Below, piece by piece: positions 1-6,940 of a stretch of DNA of 21,610 bases. How positions within the stretch are numbered: the stretch's first letter is position 1; every line of letters starts with the position of its first letter. Source of the DNA: Fidelibacterota bacterium (GTDB lineage: Bacteria; Fidelibacterota; UBA2242). A program made the translations under genes and the position numbers. Location of the stretch: positions 1 through 21,610 of the forward strand of contig JAFGXZ010000267.1 in assembly GCA_016936335.1 (NCBI GenBank). The letters are read 5' to 3'. Under the pieces are notes generated by a model that made no database searches, was not told the origin of the DNA, and saw nothing but the letters and a program-made list of their open reading frames with translations.

Positions 1-1
1 A

Positions 2-1309
2 CGCCATCCGTCGATTGTGCGTTATAAAGCCGCATTGAATGAAAAGAATGATATAATTGCGCTGGATATCGATGTGCTGCTGGATGCCGGCGCTTATAAC
101 GGTCTGTCGCCGGTGGTGTTGCAACGGAGTATATTTTCAGCCACTGGGGTTTATAATTTTCCTCATTTGAAAGTCCGTGGCCGGAATTTCATGACTAACA
201 ATGTGCCCTCCGGTGCATATCGGGGGTTTGGCGCACCGCAGACAATTTTCGGGACGGAAATGCTGCTGCACAATATCGCCCTGAAACTCGGTGTCGATTC
301 ACTGGACTTTAAAATGCGGCATATATTAAAACGTGGTGATCCGACGTGCACCGGTGGCAAAATCCGGGATATTGTCAAACTGCCGGAAATAATCAGCAAA
401 GTTTTGGATATGTCCGGTTATCGGAATAAACTCCAAAAATATGGGAAATATAAAGGTGTTGGCATATCGTTGTTTCTGCATGGTTGCGGATTTACCGGCA
501 ACGGAGAGCAGATGATTCAAGGCAAAATCATTCTGAAAAAGAGAGGCAATAATGTCATTTTGAAAGTGTCCAGCACGGAAATGGGGCAGGGTGCCGAGAC
601 TGTTTTGCGTAAAATCGTTGCCTATTCACTGGATCTTCCGATGGAACAGGTGCTTTTTGAGACAACGGACACAGGATTAGTACCCGATTCCGGACCGACT
701 GTGGCCTCTCGAACAACGATGATTGTCGGCGGTTTACTGCGCCAAGCCTGTCTCGAATTACAGGACCGCTGGGAAGATGCGGATGATTTTGAAGTATCCA
801 GAATGTACCAGCATCCGGATTTTCTGAATTGGGACAATGATTTGTTTTATGGCGATGCCTACCCGGTGTACTCCTGGGGCGCCAATGTGGCGGAAGTGGC
901 TGTTGATCCGGTGACCTATGAAATTGATGTGAAAAATATTTGGGCTGTTTACGATGTGGGAATGCCGATTGATGAAACGACTTTACAGGGGCAGATGCAG
1001 GGCGGAATCGCACAAGGCGTTGGTTGGGCGTCGATTGAAGTTATGACCGCCGATAAGGGCAGACTTGTCCAGAAAAACCTGACTGATTACAAGGTGCCCA
1101 CGTCAATGGATATTCCGGAAATTGAATGTGAATTTATCAGCAATCCCTATGAATTTGGTCCTTTTGGGGCGAAATGTGCCGGCGAATTACCCTTTGTCGG
1201 AGCACCGCCGGCAGTGGCGGCAGCTGTCTCCCACGCGCTCAATGTCCCAATCTATTCGATTCCGATAACACCGGAAAATCTCATGGAGTTAGACAACGAT
1301 GAAAATTGA
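2..1309 (+). CDS. xdhA: Xanthine dehydrogenase-type molybdenum hydroxylase, Mo-binding (large) subunit, 5'-truncated by window edge
   Basis: This is the C-terminal part, about 435 residues, of a molybdopterin-binding hydroxylase subunit of the XdhA/CoxL family; full members are about 750 aa. The reading frame is open from base 2, so the GTG at 17 is not a start. Visible family motifs are the AYRGFGAPQ segment, whose Arg corresponds to the substrate-binding Arg of bovine XDH, the EMGQG cofactor loop, the PDSGPTVASRTT stretch, the QMQGG segment and the C-terminal GAKCAGELP block. The Glu of that last block matches the catalytic base. The complex would hydroxylate purines such as hypoxanthine or xanthine, or run in reverse, in the cytoplasm. 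The stop overlaps the start of the 2Fe-2S subunit gene by 11 nt. The substrate cannot be fixed from sequence alone; the neighbouring 8-oxoguanine deaminase favours purines. Confidence 0.93.
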   Translation, partial: RHPSIVRYKAALNEKNDIIALDIDVLLDAGAYNGLSPVVLQRSIFSATGVYNFPHLKVRGRNFMTNNVPSGAYRGFGAPQTIFGTEMLLHNIALKLGVDSLDFKMRHILKRGDPTCTGGKIRDIVKLPEIISKVLDMSGYRNKLQKYGKYKGVGISLFLHGCGFTGNGEQMIQGKIILKKRGNNVILKVSSTEMGQGAETVLRKIVAYSLDLPMEQVLFETTDTGLVPDSGPTVASRTTMIVGGLLRQACLELQDRWEDADDFEVSRMYQHPDFLNWDNDLFYGDAYPVYSWGANVAEVAVDPVTYEIDVKNIWAVYDVGMPIDETTLQGQMQGGIAQGVGWASIEVMTADKGRLVQKNLTDYKVPTSMDIPEIECEFISNPYEFGPFGAKCAGELPFVGAPPAVAAAVSHALNVPIYSIPITPENLMELDNDEN

Positions 1310-1769
1310 GTTCATTTTGAATGATAAACCACAAACGATTGATGTTCATCCTGCCCGGCGCTTACTGGATTTGCTGCGTGAGGATTTCGGATTGACAAGT
1401 GTCAAAGAAGGCTGTGGGGAAGGCGAATGCGGTGCCTGTGTGGTACTGATGAATGGCAAAGCGGTGAATTCCTGCCTTGTACCTGCCGGAAATATTATTG
1501 GGAACTCAATACAAACCCTGGAAGGTTTTAAAACGACTGAACGCTATAAAGTCATTGAAAAATGCTTTCTGGAAGCCGGCTCGGTACAGTGTGGTTTCTG
1601 TACACCGGGAATTGTCATGGCGACGGAATCGCTGCTCAGTGAGAATCCTCATCCCACCGACGATGAAATCAAGGAGAGTTTATCGGGAAATCTCTGCCGT
1701 TGCACCGGCTATAATATGATTTTCAAAGGCATTCGCCTGGCAGCAGAAAGGGGAAAAGGATTATGGTAG
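1299..1769 (+). CDS. Xanthine dehydrogenase-type 2Fe-2S iron-sulfur subunit
   Basis: This 156-aa protein has the usual length of the small electron-transfer subunit of molybdenum hydroxylases. The N-terminal plant-type ferredoxin domain carries Cys39, Cys44, Cys47 and Cys59 (CGEGECGAC...C). The C-terminal helical [2Fe-2S]-binding domain carries Cys98 and Cys101 (CGFC) and Cys133 and Cys135 (CRC), so all eight ligands are present. It passes electrons from the Mo centre to the FAD subunit. It overlaps the upstream Mo-subunit gene by 11 nt and the downstream FAD-subunit gene by 7 nt, which indicates translational coupling. The order Mo, FeS, FAD differs from the Mo, FAD, FeS order of E. coli xdhABC. 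No symbol is given because 'xdhC' would be confused with the maturation factor downstream. Confidence 0.95.
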   Translation: MKIEFILNDKPQTIDVHPARRLLDLLREDFGLTSVKEGCGEGECGACVVLMNGKAVNSCLVPAGNIIGNSIQTLEGFKTTERYKVIEKCFLEAGSVQCGFCTPGIVMATESLLSENPHPTDDEIKESLSGNLCRCTGYNMIFKGIRLAAERGKGLW

Positions 1770-2614
1770 ACGGATTCCGACCCGCGTTGCTGCAGGAAGC
1801 TTTGAAAATTCGGTCAGAATATGATTGCACGCCAATCGCCGGTGGTACCGATCTGATGGTGCAAAAAGCCCGGGGTTTTGCTCTGAAACCGGATTTTGAA
1901 AAACCTCTGCTGTTTATCGGACATCTGCCGGAATTGCATAAAATTATCATTGAAAACAATCAGATTCATATCGGCGCCGGCGCACTATTGACAGATTTAT
2001 TAAATAGTAAAAAGATTCCGGCTATATTCAAAGAAGCAATAGGCCTGATGGCGTCGCCGCCATCCCGGAATCTTGCCAGTATCGGTGGCAATATCTGCAA
2101 CGCTTCACCGGCAGGAGACACACTTCCGTACTTATATGCGGTGAATGCAACCTTGGTAGTAATGAGCGCAAAAGGTGAACGAACTAATCCTATCAATGAA
2201 TTTATTACCGGTCCTAAGCAAACTGCTTTGAGACGAGACGAATTATTGACGAAGATCATCATTCCGAATAAAATATTCGATGTAAATTTTTACCGCAAGG
2301 TTGGTCAGCGCAAAGGTATGAGCCTGACGAAAGCCGCATTTCTGGGAATGGCGGATATTGAAAATGGAAAACTGACTGATATCCGGATCACCTTTGGTTC
2401 CGTAGCACCTGTGATCGTAAGATCATGGGAAATTGAGAAATATATTATTGGGACACCACTTAGGGAGATCAAAGCAGCGATTACTGAAATTCAGAATCAA
2501 TTCGAACCATTACTTCGCCCGATTCACGATGCTCGGTCAACGGCGGTATACCGGAAAAAGGTCAGTTTGCGGCTGCTGGAAGATTTTTTAAAAAATATTA
2601 GTAAGGAGAAATAG
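1763..2614 (+). CDS. xdhB: Xanthine dehydrogenase-type FAD-binding subunit
   Basis: This 283-aa protein is the medium (FAD) subunit of a molybdenum hydroxylase. Residues 24-33 contain the flavin-binding loop PIAGGTDLMV. The second FAD segment, ASIGGNICNASPAGDT, lies at about residues 105-120 and is typical of the family. The C-terminal third matches the CO dehydrogenase flavoprotein C-terminal domain. It accepts electrons from the 2Fe-2S subunit and passes them to NAD+ or another acceptor. The ATG at 1763 overlaps the upstream stop and follows a purine-rich RBS (AGGGGAAAAGGA). The next gene starts one base after its stop, preceded by AAGGAG inside the 3' end of this gene. Confidence 0.94.
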   Translation: MVDGFRPALLQEALKIRSEYDCTPIAGGTDLMVQKARGFALKPDFEKPLLFIGHLPELHKIIIENNQIHIGAGALLTDLLNSKKIPAIFKEAIGLMASPPSRNLASIGGNICNASPAGDTLPYLYAVNATLVVMSAKGERTNPINEFITGPKQTALRRDELLTKIIIPNKIFDVNFYRKVGQRKGMSLTKAAFLGMADIENGKLTDIRITFGSVAPVIVRSWEIEKYIIGTPLREIKAAITEIQNQFEPLLRPIHDARSTAVYRKKVSLRLLEDFLKNISKEK

Positions 2615-2615
2615 G

Positions 2616-3236
2616 ATGAGTGGTTCTAAAAAAATAATGCAAACCGTATTGCTGTTTGGTAGTTTATGGGGCATCAGTGAGGCGACGCTGGGGTATTTAT
2701 TGCACTTTTTACCCGTCGGTTTTTCGGGCATGATTATGTTTCCTGTCGGATTTTATTTTATGTTCAATGCGTTTCGAACCTCGGGAAAACAGTCTGCAAT
2801 TTTCTATACGGCCATCGTTGCAGCAGCCATTAAATGTGTTGACGTGATTTTACCGGCGACAACCGCGATTCGTGTCGTGAATCCGGTGGTGTCGATCCTG
2901 CTCGAATCCCTGGTAGTATTTGCCTTTGCCCGGTTTTACCATGACCAAAAAGTATTCTCAATGTCCTGTACCATGGGACTGGGTTGGGTGCTGCTGTTTA
3001 TTAGCACTCAGGCGCTGGTACTGAAACCGGCGGAAGGGCTGTACCTGATGCCGGTTTTTAAAATGATTAGTTTTATAGCGATGAATACCATCGTCAGTGG
3101 TTTGCTGATCGGTAGTTATCTTACCCGCCCAGCAGAACTCAGTTTGCGTTTCAACAATCCCAGAATTTCCTTTGTCCGGCCGGTGTTGATCCTTGTATTG
3201 GCGATCGTCTGTGAAATTACGAATTCGCTGATCTAG
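2616..3236 (+). CDS. Unknown integral membrane protein in the molybdenum hydroxylase operon
   Basis: I do not recognise this 206-aa family. The protein is strongly hydrophobic, with about six or seven likely membrane segments near residues 8-28, 34-53, 60-80, 88-106, 117-135, 147-168 and 185-203. Charged residues are few and sit mostly in the loops. There is no obvious signal peptide, nucleotide-binding motif or metal motif. Size and topology resemble small ECF-type substrate-binding (S) components or other small uptake proteins, but no diagnostic motif supports that. It lies between the FAD subunit gene (1 nt gap) and the DUF364 gene (1 nt gap), so it is certainly co-transcribed. A role in moving the purine substrate or a cofactor precursor across the membrane is only a guess. 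AAGGAG at 2603-2608 supports the ATG. Confidence 0.85.
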   Translation: MSGSKKIMQTVLLFGSLWGISEATLGYLLHFLPVGFSGMIMFPVGFYFMFNAFRTSGKQSAIFYTAIVAAAIKCVDVILPATTAIRVVNPVVSILLESLVVFAFARFYHDQKVFSMSCTMGLGWVLLFISTQALVLKPAEGLYLMPVFKMISFIAMNTIVSGLLIGSYLTRPAELSLRFNNPRISFVRPVLILVLAIVCEITNSLI

Positions 3237-3237
3237 A

Positions 3238-3963
3238 ATGAATCTTCTTCGACAATTAATAGCCAATGTTCCGCGAATCACCGTTGATGAAGTCATCGTC
3301 GGTGTTTTTTCCACATTAGTAAAGACCGAAACAGGTAGTGGAATCGCCAGTACGATCAAATACGGCAGTCCGCACCAGCGTATCAAAGATTCCGGTGATC
3401 TGGAAAAATACAATCTGGCGGAATTGGCTAAGTTCGCTCTTTCAGAAAATTTGCTGGAAGCATCGGTAGGTATGGCTGCTCTAAACAGCATTTTTCCGAC
3501 GGATGATCCTCACTACAAAAAGATCAATGCCAGTGATATTATTGTCGAAAAGGGACGGGGCAAAACCCTGGGAATCATCGGGCATTTTCCCTTTTTGGAA
3601 AGGCTTAGCGGTCAATTCAAGCAGGTTTATATTTTTGAAAAACAACCCCGTGAAGATGATTTGGGAGAAAAGGACATTCCCGAGTATTTACCGCAAGCCG
3701 ATATTGTGGCGATTACCGGAACAGCCATTACCAACCACAGCTTTGAGAATATTTTAAGACATACTTCTTCCACAGCGTTCAAAATTATGTTGGGGCCATC
3801 AGCGCCTTTGTCACCGCTTTTGTTTGAACTTGGAATTGATGTCATCGCCGGTTCGATAGTATGGAATTATCGGCGCGTTCGCCGGCAAGTGTTGCAGGCG
3901 ACACCCAGCCGCTATTTGGAGGGACTGGAATTTGCAACGATGTTACGCGAGGTTTACTCATGA
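3238..3963 (+). CDS. DUF364-type Rossmann-like protein (putative heavy-metal chelation family)
   Basis: This 241-aa protein resembles the DUF4213/DUF364 family, which has an enolase-N-like N-terminal half and a Rossmann-like C-terminal half and is annotated as putative heavy-metal chelation. The N-terminal half (about 1-105) includes VGVFSTLVKT and the segment EASVGMAALNS. The C-terminal half begins at GIIGHFPF (about 112-119), continues with strand-rich segments DIVAITGTAITN and IMLGPSAPLSPLLFE, and ends with the GSIVWN motif near 205-210. Function in the family is unproven. Its stop overlaps the ATG of the XdhC gene (ATGA), so the pair is translationally coupled. This suggests a job in handling molybdenum, or the pterin cofactor, during hydroxylase maturation; that is inference. 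Confidence 0.82.
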   Translation: MNLLRQLIANVPRITVDEVIVGVFSTLVKTETGSGIASTIKYGSPHQRIKDSGDLEKYNLAELAKFALSENLLEASVGMAALNSIFPTDDPHYKKINASDIIVEKGRGKTLGIIGHFPFLERLSGQFKQVYIFEKQPREDDLGEKDIPEYLPQADIVAITGTAITNHSFENILRHTSSTAFKIMLGPSAPLSPLLFELGIDVIAGSIVWNYRRVRRQVLQATPSRYLEGLEFATMLREVYS

Positions 3964-4757
3964 AAAATATCTACGAAGAATTGCTGAGACTTAATCGCGG
4001 GAAAGGCGCCGGTGTACTGGTGACGGTCGTTAAAACCACCGGTTCGGGACCTGCTGATACCGGTACGAAAATGCTGGTGTATCCCGACGACTCGATTCTG
4101 GGGACAGTTGGAGGCGGAACGATTGAGAAAATAGCGATTGAAAAAGCCCGGAGCATTTTGCAGACGCATGAAAATTGCCTTGAAGAATATACGATGAATG
4201 AATCCATAAGCAGCGGAACACAAACCGGCATGCTGTGCGGCGGAACAGCGACGCTTTTTTTTGAATATTTTGCGCCAAAAAATCACCTGTACATTTTTGG
4301 CGCCGGGCATATTGGCAAAGCCCTAGTCTACCATTTGAAAAACCTGGATTATGTAATAACTGTGATTGATGACCGTAAAGCTGTACTGGACGAAATAGAA
4401 GGGGCTGACCGAAAAGTATTCGGGGATTTTGCGACAGTGCTTACCGATTCTGAAGTTGCTGACAATGCCTTTTTTATCATTGCCACCTATCAACATAAGT
4501 ATGACGGATTGGTGCTAAATCGTATTTTCAAATCCGGCTGGAACCCCTTTTATATCGGTATGGTTGCCTCCCGGCGCAAACAGAAAATTCTGTTGGATCA
4601 ATTGCTTGTTGAGGTCCCGGATGCGGATACGGCAAAGTGTTTTATCCCGGTGGGCTTGGATATCGGTGGTGGCTCGCCGGATGAAATTGCCCTGTCGATA
4701 ATTGCTGAAATTCAATTGACCCGTTATAGAAAAAGTGGAGGGCATCTGCGCGCATGA
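3960..4757 (+). CDS. xdhC: XdhC/CoxI-family molybdenum hydroxylase maturation factor
   Basis: This 265-aa protein belongs to the XdhC/CoxI family, which binds the molybdenum cofactor, promotes its sulfuration and inserts it into XDH-type apoenzymes. Visible features are the N-terminal domain with TVGGGTIE (about 48-55) and MLCGGT, the Rossmann motif YIFGAGHIGKAL, the segment YIGMVASRRK, and the C-terminal GLDIGGGSPDEIALSIIAEI. A longer in-frame ORF begins at 3861 inside the preceding gene. The ATG at 3960 is preferred because it forms an ATGA overlap with the upstream stop, has a GCGAGG RBS and matches the family N-terminus. Its own stop overlaps the next start in the same way. No MocA/MobA-like cytidylyltransferase, its usual partner, follows it here. 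Confidence 0.92.
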   Translation: MKNIYEELLRLNRGKGAGVLVTVVKTTGSGPADTGTKMLVYPDDSILGTVGGGTIEKIAIEKARSILQTHENCLEEYTMNESISSGTQTGMLCGGTATLFFEYFAPKNHLYIFGAGHIGKALVYHLKNLDYVITVIDDRKAVLDEIEGADRKVFGDFATVLTDSEVADNAFFIIATYQHKYDGLVLNRIFKSGWNPFYIGMVASRRKQKILLDQLLVEVPDADTAKCFIPVGLDIGGGSPDEIALSIIAEIQLTRYRKSGGHLRA

Positions 4758-5278
4758 TTTTTTTGGTGACCGGTGATGTCAATGAAGGCAAAACAAGTTA
4801 CATGCAATCGCTGTATCGGGAACTTGGTGAAGGAGACGGGTTTATTTGTCCCAAAGTAATGAACCGGAATATCTTGGTCCGCTATGATATTGAACAACTA
4901 AGCAGCGGAAAAGCAATGCCCTTTGCAGCTCCGCTTGAAAACGTACGGAATGACTGGGATGAGCAATGCCGATTTGGGAATTACTCCTTTTCAAAACAGG
5001 CAATCCAGTATGCTGAACGGGTAATTGATAAAATTATTGAAGATAAAACGGAACCCTTTTTTATTGATGAGATTGGGCCGCTGGAGATTGAGAATCGCAA
5101 CGGATTCCATTCTATTACCAAAAAAATTATCGAATCCGGATTAGAAGGTTTTATTGTGGTACGCAAGAGTATGATTGATAAATTTATTCAGAAATTCCAA
5201 ACGGAAAAATCCGATTTTTTACCAATTGGCATTAACAAAATTATCAAACATGAGGATTTAGAAAAGAGGAAGAAATGA
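4754..5278 (+). CDS. THEP1-like P-loop NTPase (NTPase_1 family)
   Basis: This 174-aa protein is a small P-loop NTPase. Walker A is GDVNEGKT (residues 7-14) and a Walker B-type FFIDEIGPLE lies at 103-111. The DEIGPLE signature is typical of the THEP1 / NTPase_1 family of nucleoside triphosphatases. Purified family members hydrolyse NTPs, but their cellular role is unclear. The gene is joined to both neighbours by ATGA overlaps (xdhC stop at 4755-4757; its own stop at 5276-5278), which places it firmly in the hydroxylase operon. A supporting role in cofactor nucleotide chemistry or in enzyme activation is plausible but not shown. A GGAGGG RBS precedes the ATG. Codon use and spacing look like those of its neighbours. 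Confidence 0.88.
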   Translation: MIFLVTGDVNEGKTSYMQSLYRELGEGDGFICPKVMNRNILVRYDIEQLSSGKAMPFAAPLENVRNDWDEQCRFGNYSFSKQAIQYAERVIDKIIEDKTEPFFIDEIGPLEIENRNGFHSITKKIIESGLEGFIVVRKSMIDKFIQKFQTEKSDFLPIGINKIIKHEDLEKRKK

Positions 5279-6738
5279 TTGACTTAACTGTAAACGAAAA
5301 GCAATTGCAAAAAACCATACAGCGGTGTAAGGAACGGGATATTATTATTCCCAGCTTTCAGCAGATGAAACACCCGCAACTGATTCCCGAAGCAATTAAA
5401 ACCGAATTAAAATCTATCGGTTTGTGGGATATTCATCCCCGGAATTTGTTTAGAATCAGCTGGAAAAACGAACCAATTCATGATGGCGGTGGTTTCAATG
5501 GTGTGAATTACATGGTATTGCCGCCGGAACTGACCGGCGTCAAGGCTAAAATCATTGCCCTGGTGGGGAAATGGTTTCCCACAGGTGCGCATAAAGTCGG
5601 AGCAACCTTTGGCTGTCTTGTTCCGCGTCTGATAACAGGACAATTTGATCCCACATCCCAGAAAGCGGTTTGGCCTTCGACGGGTAATTACTGTCGTGGT
5701 GGCGCCTACGATTCGGCGCTACTGGCTTGTGAATCCATTGCAATTTTGCCTGAGGAAATGTCGAAAGAACGCTTCGAATGGCTCTCCAATGTTGCCGGTG
5801 AAGTCATTGCCACACCGGGCTGCGAAAGCAATGTGAAGGAAATTTTTGATAAATGCTGGGAACTGCGCAAGGAGCGCGGTGATGATATTGTCATTTTCAA
5901 TCAATTTGATGAAATGGGCAACCATCTTTGGCATTATGAAATCACGGGCAGCGCCCTTGCTGAAGTTCTGAAAGCCGAGATGGGACCCGACGATCAGTAT
6001 GCGGGCGTCATTTCATCCACCGGCTCGGCCGGAACCCTGGGTTGTGGCGATTACATGAAAGAGCTTTTTCCAAATTCGAAAATCGTCGCTGCCGAGGCGC
6101 TGCAGTGCCCGACGCTGCTGAATAATGGTTATGGCGGTCACCGTATCGAAGGGATCGGTGACAAACACGTTCCCTGGATTCACAATGTACGCAACACCGA
6201 TATGGTGATTGCGGTTGACGATGAAAAAACGATTCGTCTGATGCGTTTGTTTAATGAGGAAAAAGGTCGCGATTATCTGGTGAATAATGGTGTTGGAGAA
6301 GATCTTGTGAAAAATCTTGATCTGCTGGGAATTTCTTCCATCGGCAACCTGATTGCATCTGTTAAATTTGCCAAATATTATGAGCTCACTGAAAATGATA
6401 TCGTGATGACGATTTTCACGGACTCTATGGAACTTTATGATTCCCGTATGCGGGAACAGCATGATCAAAAGGGTGCCTATACCCATGATAACGCTGTTCG
6501 TGATCTGGAATTGCTGAATAATATCACTTATGATAATACTCTTGAACTGGATTATTACTCCCGGAAACGGATTCATAACCTGAAGTATTATACCTGGATT
6601 GAACAGCAGGGCCGGGAACTGGATGAACTGAACGCTCAGTGGTACGATCATCGAAATTACTGGGGACAAATCCACGCGCTGACGCCGAAGATCGATAAAC
6701 TGATCGAAGAGTTCAATCAAAAAACAGGGTTGGTCTAA
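5275..6738 (+). CDS. Fold-type II PLP-dependent enzyme (tryptophan synthase beta/cysteine synthase superfamily), unknown substrate
   Basis: This 487-aa protein carries a full PALP domain (PF00291 type). The likely Schiff-base Lys107 lies in PTGAHKVGA, Asn138 in STGNYCRGGA, and the PLP-phosphate loop is SSTGSAGT at 247-254, followed by H-x-I-x-GIG as in cysteine synthase. It is much longer than CysK (about 310 aa). The extra parts are an N-terminal segment of about 95 residues and a C-terminal region of about 130 residues rich in Tyr, Asp and Asn. Fold-type II enzymes catalyse beta/gamma-elimination or replacement on amino acids. E. coli-type anaerobic purine clusters carry YgeX, a 2,3-diaminopropionate ammonia-lyase of the same fold, so this could fill a related step. 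The residue pattern around Lys is not one I can tie to a known enzyme. The start overlaps the NTPase stop (ATGA) after GAGGAAG. Confidence 0.9.
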   Translation: MIDLTVNEKQLQKTIQRCKERDIIIPSFQQMKHPQLIPEAIKTELKSIGLWDIHPRNLFRISWKNEPIHDGGGFNGVNYMVLPPELTGVKAKIIALVGKWFPTGAHKVGATFGCLVPRLITGQFDPTSQKAVWPSTGNYCRGGAYDSALLACESIAILPEEMSKERFEWLSNVAGEVIATPGCESNVKEIFDKCWELRKERGDDIVIFNQFDEMGNHLWHYEITGSALAEVLKAEMGPDDQYAGVISSTGSAGTLGCGDYMKELFPNSKIVAAEALQCPTLLNNGYGGHRIEGIGDKHVPWIHNVRNTDMVIAVDDEKTIRLMRLFNEEKGRDYLVNNGVGEDLVKNLDLLGISSIGNLIASVKFAKYYELTENDIVMTIFTDSMELYDSRMREQHDQKGAYTHDNAVRDLELLNNITYDNTLELDYYSRKRIHNLKYYTWIEQQGRELDELNAQWYDHRNYWGQIHALTPKIDKLIEEFNQKTGLV

Positions 6739-6761
6739 ACACTGAAATGTAAAATAATATA

Positions 6762-6924
6762 AACCGCCGAGGACGCCGAGATCGCAGAGTTGTTATTCTA
6801 ATAAATGATAAAGATATTTTTTGCTGCCCTTTTAAGTTTTGTTTAATTGAGAGGATAATAGTCAAAATAATGATTAATACAAAAATGAAAGAAAACCCTG
6901 ATTGTCTCAGCGCTCTCAGCGGTT
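6762..6924 (+). mobile_element. MITE-like palindromic element with terminal inverted repeats
   Basis: The left end (6762-6781) is AACCGCCGAGGACGCCGAGA. The reverse complement of the right end (6905-6924) is AACCGCTGAGAGCGCTGAGA. They match at 16 of 20 positions and all four differences are transitions. The left end shows a 9-nt period, GCCGAGGAC / GCCGAGATC / GCAGAGTTG (6766-6792); the right end repeats GCTGAGAGC / GCTGAGACA. The interior is AT-rich and has no substantial ORF. The terminal sequence resembles the GCAGAGGAC-type dispersed repeats I recall from many environmental bacterial genomes. No clear target-site duplication is visible. It fills most of the 202-nt gap between the PLP gene and the deaminase gene. 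Confidence 0.65.
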
Positions 6925-6940
6925 AAATAACGAGGCAATT

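Noticed and set aside
555..1013. 152-aa antisense ORF in the Mo-subunit gene, and similar antisense ORFs at 6013-6720 and 2958-3491
   Set aside because: These are shadows of well-supported genes, with no domain features or ribosome binding sites.
3861..3959. Longer N-terminus for XdhC starting at 3861
   Set aside because: It lies fully inside the DUF364 gene in another frame; the ATGA-coupled start at 3960 fits the family.
6870..6926. 18-codon ORF ending inside the right inverted repeat of the MITE-like element
   Set aside because: The possible GAGAGG RBS is about 15 nt away, and the ORF lies within a non-coding repeat element.
6902..6940. Longer N-terminus for the 8-oxoguanine deaminase starting at 6902
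   Set aside because: It would translate the inverted repeat; the ATG at 6941 has an RBS and fits the family start.
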